DNA from: Buttiauxella agrestis ATCC 33320
GTDB taxonomy: Bacteria; Pseudomonadota; Gammaproteobacteria; Enterobacterales; Enterobacteriaceae
DNA length: 64,000 nucleotides
NCBI GenBank assembly: GCA_024169445.1
Contig: JALKFA010000001.1
Location: 1,674,001 to 1,738,000, forward strand
Direction of reading: 5' to 3'
The position numbers were made by a program, and so were the translations under genes. Within the stretch, counting starts at the first letter, position 1; each line of letters opens with the position of its first letter. The notes below the pieces were generated by a model. The model saw only the letters and a program-made list of their open reading frames with translations, searched no databases and was not told the origin of the DNA. Positions 60,324 through 64,000 of this stretch are shown one piece after another.

Positions 60324-60513
60324 TATTGGTTCCCTTTGCTTGGGTAAACAGAGATTGCTTATCGCATTTGATGGTAGCCATTGTCGGCCTCGGGTGGCTA
60401 TCTCTCAATGCTTATTCCTGCCTTTATCTTGCCTATTTCTCCTGGGTGCTGGAGAAATGAAAGAATTAGTTGCACACTGACATCGGTAGAAAAGCCATGC
60501 GGAGCGCAGGAAA

Positions 60514-61404
60514 ATGAAGCGGAAGGCGATTTGTCAGCAGTTAACTAACAAAATTAATTTATTGATACAAAAAGAAAATAGTGGCCTGAGTTCTCTGCCA
60601 AACGTTAGCTTACTGTATGGCACGAAACCCTATGCGCGCACGCCAGTTATGTATGAGCCGGGGATCATTATTCTCTTTTCCGGCCATAAAACGGGTTATC
60701 TGAATGATCGCGTGTTTCGCTATGATGCCAACGAATACCTGCTATTGACCGTCCCACTCCCTTTTGAATGTGAAACCTTCGCTACCCCTGAAGTGCCGTT
60801 GGCCGGACTGCGCATTAATATTGATATTTTGCAGCTTCAGGACTTGCTGATGGATATCGGCGAAGATGATTTATCGCACCCGCAAACCTGCTCGACCGGG
60901 ATTAACTCCGCCCAGCTGTCCGAAGAAATCCTTTGTGCTGCCGAGCGCTTGCTGGACGTGCTGGAACACCCGCTCGATGCGCGTATCTTGGGCAAACAAA
61001 TTATCCGCGAGATTCTCTATCACATTCTGGTGGGGTCATGCGGTGCGGCACTGCTGGCGCTGGTTAGCCGGCAGACGCATTTCAGCCTGATAAGCCGGGT
61101 GCTCAGGCGCATTGAAACGCAGTACACAGAAAACCTGTCGGTGGACCAACTCGCCGCAGAAGCGAACATGAGTGTTTCGGCGTTTCATCACAACTTTAAG
61201 TCGGTCACCAGCACCTCGCCGCTGCAATATCTCAAGAGTTACCGTTTGCACAAAGCGCGAATGCTGATTTTGCATGATGGGATTAAAGCCAGTACCGCGG
61301 CGATTCGTGTCGGGTACGAAAGTGCATCGCAGTTTAGCCGCGAGTTTAAGCGTTACTTTGGTGTGACGCCGGGGGAAGATGCTGCGCGGATGCGGGTGAT
61401 TTAA
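60514..61404 (+). CDS. yqhC: AraC-family activator YqhC
   Basis: 296 residues. An AraC N-terminal cupin-like domain ([30 protein letters not shown]-type) is followed by a double helix-turn-helix (about 195–290: [22 protein letters not shown] and [23 protein letters not shown]). YqhC of E. coli activates yqhD and dkgA in response to reactive aldehydes, with a conserved Cys thought to matter for sensing. It is divergent from yqhD, the arrangement expected for local control. Confidence 0.93.
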   Translation: MKRKAICQQLTNKINLLIQKENSGLSSLPNVSLLYGTKPYARTPVMYEPGIIILFSGHKTGYLNDRVFRYDANEYLLLTVPLPFECETFATPEVPLAGLRINIDILQLQDLLMDIGEDDLSHPQTCSTGINSAQLSEEILCAAERLLDVLEHPLDARILGKQIIREILYHILVGSCGAALLALVSRQTHFSLISRVLRRIETQYTENLSVDQLAAEANMSVSAFHHNFKSVTSTSPLQYLKSYRLHKARMLILHDGIKASTAAIRVGYESASQFSREFKRYFGVTPGEDAARMRVI

Positions 61405-61426
61405 AGGAAAGTGAACAGCGTTAGCG

Positions 61427-61453
61427 GGGTGGATAATGTCACGTTATCCACCC
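61427..61453. terminator. yqhC/yghB convergent hairpin
   Basis: GGGTGGATAA-TGTCACG-TTATCCACCC, a perfect 10-bp stem midway between the converging genes. It shares its stem with the REP unit at 53891 and lacks a T-run. Confidence 0.6.
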
Positions 61454-61462
61454 TGTAATGTC

Positions 61463-62122
61463 TTATGCCGGGTTAAATTTTTTCTTGATGACCACAAACA
61501 GAGTACCCACAAGTCCTGCTACCAGCAGCGCCATCGGTAGCACCATCAGGCAAGTCATCACCTGATCTTCATGGCGTTTCACAAATGGAATCATGCTCAG
61601 GGCGAAGCCCAGACTTGTCACACTGCCGACCCATAACAGTCCACTTAACCAGTTAAACACCTGGAAGCGACGATTGCTGAGCCCAGAAATCCCCGCCATG
61701 GTAGGCAATAACGTGCGGACAAACGCTAAAAAGCGGCCCGCTAACAAAGCGGCTAACCCGTGCCGGTCAAACATCACCGTCGCCCGCTGGTGGTATTGCG
61801 GTGGTAGTTGCTTCAGCCAGCTTTTCACTATTTTGGTATTACCGAGCCAGCGCCCTTGTGCGTAGCTCAACCAGCAGCCAAGGCTCGCCGCCGCGGTGAG
61901 GATCAATAAGGTGGGGACAAAACCCATCACCCCTTTCGCCACTAAGGCTCCCGCGAGTAACAGCAGACTGTCGCCCGGCAAAAATGAGGCGGGTAGTAAT
62001 CCATTTTCGAGAAACAGCGTCGCAAACATGACGCAATAAACCACTCCAACAACATGAGGGTCCGCGAGTGCAGCAAAATCATGTTGCCAAAGCGCCTGAA
62101 CAATATTGTGTATAACAGCCAT
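61463..62122 (-). CDS. yghB: DedA-family membrane protein YghB
   Basis: 219 residues as in E. coli. DedA/SNARE-associated family inner-membrane protein; YghB and its paralogue YqjA are jointly needed for normal cell division, envelope stress handling and drug resistance. It has about five hydrophobic segments, the conserved acidic and basic residues in [21 protein letters not shown] and the family motif [18 protein letters not shown]. Its 3' end converges with yqhC. It precedes metC by a 180-bp gap with no gene but a GCCTG/CAGGC hairpin at 62220–62243. Confidence 0.94.
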   Translation of the reverse strand: MAVIHNIVQALWQHDFAALADPHVVGVVYCVMFATLFLENGLLPASFLPGDSLLLLAGALVAKGVMGFVPTLLILTAAASLGCWLSYAQGRWLGNTKIVKSWLKQLPPQYHQRATVMFDRHGLAALLAGRFLAFVRTLLPTMAGISGLSNRRFQVFNWLSGLLWVGSVTSLGFALSMIPFVKRHEDQVMTCLMVLPMALLVAGLVGTLFVVIKKKFNPA

Positions 62123-62302
62123 GGCAAATCCTGTGGAACCGCTTTATTGGGCGCACCTAAATCTAAAGTCATTAGCTTAGGCACACCTTAATTTTAGGGA
62201 CATAGTGTAACGCTAAATGGCCTGCGACACCTTGATCACAGGCTCAACAAATCACCATGAAAGCAAAAAAACTGTTCTTTGCAGTGTCCACATTTGGCAA
62301 TT

Positions 62303-63490
62303 TTAGGCGATACGCTGGAAACCTGCGTCCAGATCGGCAATCAGGTCGTCCACATTCTCCAGCCCAATATGAACACGCACCAGCGTTCCGGTGAAGTCTA
62401 TTCCCCCGGCAGGGCGAATCTCCGCCAGTTCTTCTGGCTGGTTGGCCAGAATCAGCGATTCATATCCGCCCCATGAATAGGCCATACTAAAGTAGTTGAA
62501 ATTGTCCAGGTAGCTTTGATACTGGTCATTATTCAAACGCTTTTTAAGCACAAATGAGAACAAGCCGCTGCTCCCTGTAAAGTCTCGTTTCCAAAACTCG
62601 TGGCCTTTGCTGCCGGGCAATGCAGGATGATTGACGCGCTCAACCTGCGGATGTTGCGCCAGCCATTCGGCAATTTTCAGGCTGCTTTCATGATGTTGAC
62701 GCAGACGCACGCCTAATGTGCGCAAACCACGGCTGGTCATATAAGCAGTATCTGCATCCAGCATTTGCCCCATCAGATACGAGTTCTCACGCAACTGATC
62801 CCAGCAGCGGGCGTTTGATACCGCCGTTCCGACCATCGCATCAGAATGGCCAATCAGGTATTTGGTTCCCGCCTGAATTGAAATATCAATGCCGAAATCC
62901 AGCGCTTTAAACAAAATGCCCGCCGCCCAGGTGTTATCGATCATGATGATGGCGTCAGGGGCCACGCTGCGTATCGCCTGAACAATGGCTGGAACGTCAT
63001 GTACTTCCATTGTTATCGAACCAGGCGATTCCAGAAATACAACTTTAGTATTGGGTTGCACGAGTTGGGCAATGCCTGCGCCAATCATCGGGTCAAACCA
63101 GGTGGTCGTGACGCCGAGTTTAGCGAGGATTTTGGTGCAGAAATCCTGGCTGGGTTCGTAGGCGGAGCCGGTCATCAGCACATTATCGCCATGTTCGACA
63201 AAGGCCAGAATCGCATTGGCGACGGCTGCGGCACCGCAAGGGTAAAGTGCGCAACCCGCACCGCCTTCCAGTTCGCACATGGCTTCTTGCAACGAGAAGT
63301 GGGTCAGGGTGCCACGGCGACCATAAAACAGCTCGCCTTTCGCGCGGTTGGCCGTGGCCTGTTTTTTGGCTTCGACGGTTTCAAAAACCAATGATGACGC
63401 GCGTTGAATGACGCTGTTAACCGAACCCTGGGTGAATTTTTTATCGCGCCCGGCATTAACCAGCGCCGTTTCAATGTGCTTGTCAGTCAT
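62303..63490 (-). CDS. metC: cystathionine beta-lyase
   Basis: 395 residues as in E. coli MetC. It cleaves cystathionine to homocysteine, pyruvate and ammonia in methionine synthesis. PLP fold type I: the Schiff-base lysine is K210 in [16 protein letters not shown], with [24 protein letters not shown] and MIDNTWAAG around it. The ATG at 63490 is chosen; a GTG two codons earlier is open. It is divergent from exbB, with MetJ-like and Fur-like boxes in the shared region. Confidence 0.96.
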   Translation of the reverse strand: MTDKHIETALVNAGRDKKFTQGSVNSVIQRASSLVFETVEAKKQATANRAKGELFYGRRGTLTHFSLQEAMCELEGGAGCALYPCGAAAVANAILAFVEHGDNVLMTGSAYEPSQDFCTKILAKLGVTTTWFDPMIGAGIAQLVQPNTKVVFLESPGSITMEVHDVPAIVQAIRSVAPDAIIMIDNTWAAGILFKALDFGIDISIQAGTKYLIGHSDAMVGTAVSNARCWDQLRENSYLMGQMLDADTAYMTSRGLRTLGVRLRQHHESSLKIAEWLAQHPQVERVNHPALPGSKGHEFWKRDFTGSSGLFSFVLKKRLNNDQYQSYLDNFNYFSMAYSWGGYESLILANQPEELAEIRPAGGIDFTGTLVRVHIGLENVDDLIADLDAGFQRIA

Positions 63491-63508
63491 GTTCACTTTG
63501 CCCTATTT

Positions 63509-63524
63509 AACCATCTGGATGTCC
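63509..63524 (-). promoter_or_regulatory. MetJ operator (two met boxes) before metC
   Basis: On the minus strand GGACATCC followed directly by AGATGGTT: two adjacent 8-bp units with about five of eight matches each to the met box AGACGTCT, 19–34 bp upstream of the metC start. Position and tandem form fit a MetJ operator; the match itself is modest. Confidence 0.5.
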
Positions 63525-63600
63525 AAAACTAACTTATCATGCTTTTGCTGCGTAAACGCAAGGAATCCATGGACAATTTAAGGCACTCTTTAAATACTAA

Positions 63601-63615
63601 TGAGAACTACTATCA
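63601..63615. promoter_or_regulatory. Fur-type box before exbB
   Basis: TGAGAAC-T-ACTATCA, a 7-1-7 repeat with 11 of 14 arm matches to TGATAAT-n-ATTATCA, 63 bp upstream of the exbB GTG. exbB-exbD is iron-regulated by Fur in E. coli, which supports the assignment. Confidence 0.5.
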
Positions 63616-63677
63616 ATTCGATGTCGTTTTGATATTATTGCGCACAGTTTTAGTATTATTTCGCGGTGGAGAGTAAG

Positions 63678-64000
63678 AGTGACGAATAATTTGATGCAGA
63701 CAGATCTCTCTGTCTGGGGCATGTATCAGCATGCTGACATCGTGGTAAAGATTGTGATGATCGGCCTGATTCTGGCCTCTGTCGTCACCTGGGCAATCTT
63801 CTTTAGCAAAAGTGTTGAGCTGATGTCGCAAAAGCGCCGTCTGAAGCGTGAACAACAACATTTAGCTAATGCCCGCTCTCTGGATGAAGCCAGCGAAATG
63901 GCCGAAACGTTTGATGCAAAAAGCCTGAGCACGATGCTTATCAATGAAGCGCAAAATGAGCTTGAGCTTTCCACAGGTAGCGAAGATAACGAAGGTATTA
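63678..64000 (+). CDS. exbB: TonB-system energiser ExbB, 5' part (cut by window end)
   Basis: The frame runs from a GTG start at 63678 (GGAG 7 nt upstream; E. coli exbB also uses GTG) to the end of the window, giving 107 residues of a protein usually about 244 long. It starts TNNLMQTDLSVWGMYQHADI after the initiator, has the first membrane helix VMIGLILASVVTWAIFF (about 26–42), and the cytoplasmic segment LINEAQNELELS. ExbB with ExbD uses the proton gradient to drive TonB at the inner membrane. The stop and exbD are beyond the window. Confidence 0.95.

Overview
The window is chromosomal DNA of a member of the Enterobacteriaceae close to, but not identical with, Escherichia/Salmonella. The evidence is gene-by-gene similarity and shared order with the E. 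coli rpoD–tolC–parC–metC stretch: ileX, rpoD, dnaG, rpsU, tsaD, plsY, folB, uppP, cca, ygiM, ygiF, glnE, hldE, ubiK, ribB, zupT, ygiD, ygiCB, tolC, nudF, yqiB, cpdA, yqiA, parE, ygiN, mdaB, qseCB, ygiW, parC, plsC, ftsP, ygiQ, dkgA, yqhD, yqhC, yghB, metC and exbB. Several E. coli K-12 neighbours are missing at these joints: mug between rpoD and ileX, ttdRABT between tsaD and plsY, yqiJK/glgS near hldE–ubiK, the ygiL–yqiGHI fimbrial genes, and ygiV–mqsRA–ygiS between ygiW and parC. I cannot name the genus.

Layout. 1–7660 is housekeeping: the rpsU-dnaG-rpoD macromolecular synthesis operon, tRNA modification, phospholipid, folate and undecaprenyl-phosphate genes. 7661–20823 is an accessory carbohydrate island between uppP and cca. 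It starts with a CRP-type promoter and a transcribed leader that ends in a strong terminator. Module A follows: fructose-family EIIB and EIIC, a GH38 alpha-mannosidase, and an HPr–EI–EIIA fusion. After a 396-bp gap comes module B: a glucose-family EIICB, a PHP-domain hydrolase and a second GH38 enzyme. No transcription factor is recognisable in the island. The likely theme is PTS uptake and phosphorylation of alpha-mannosides (as in MngA/MngB use of mannosylglycerate) followed by intracellular cleavage, but the substrate is unknown. This is the best candidate for an undescribed system here.

20826–41206 returns to the conserved backbone. Additions or regulatory features are an SPFH/prohibitin-like gene where E. 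coli has yqiK, an FMN riboswitch before ribB, a strong Fur-type box before zupT and a MarA/SoxS/Rob-type box before tolC. 41271–46732 is a second islet holding a 1419-residue autotransporter and a LysR-type regulator, inserted between parE and ygiN. 46854–64000 is backbone again. It carries the qseBC two-component system with a PmrA/QseB-like direct repeat before ygiW, topoisomerase IV, plsC, ftsP, the radical-SAM gene ygiQ, the yqhC–yqhD–dkgA aldehyde-detoxification genes, metC, and the 5' end of exbB cut by the window edge.

Intergenic palindromic repeats are frequent. The most unusual is a five-copy, 38-bp tandem array inside a REP-like element between ftsP and ygiQ; a related element without the array follows ygiQ. 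Start codons were chosen by family length, alignment to remembered E. coli proteins and visible ribosome binding sites. No database search was possible, so all homology statements come from recognition.
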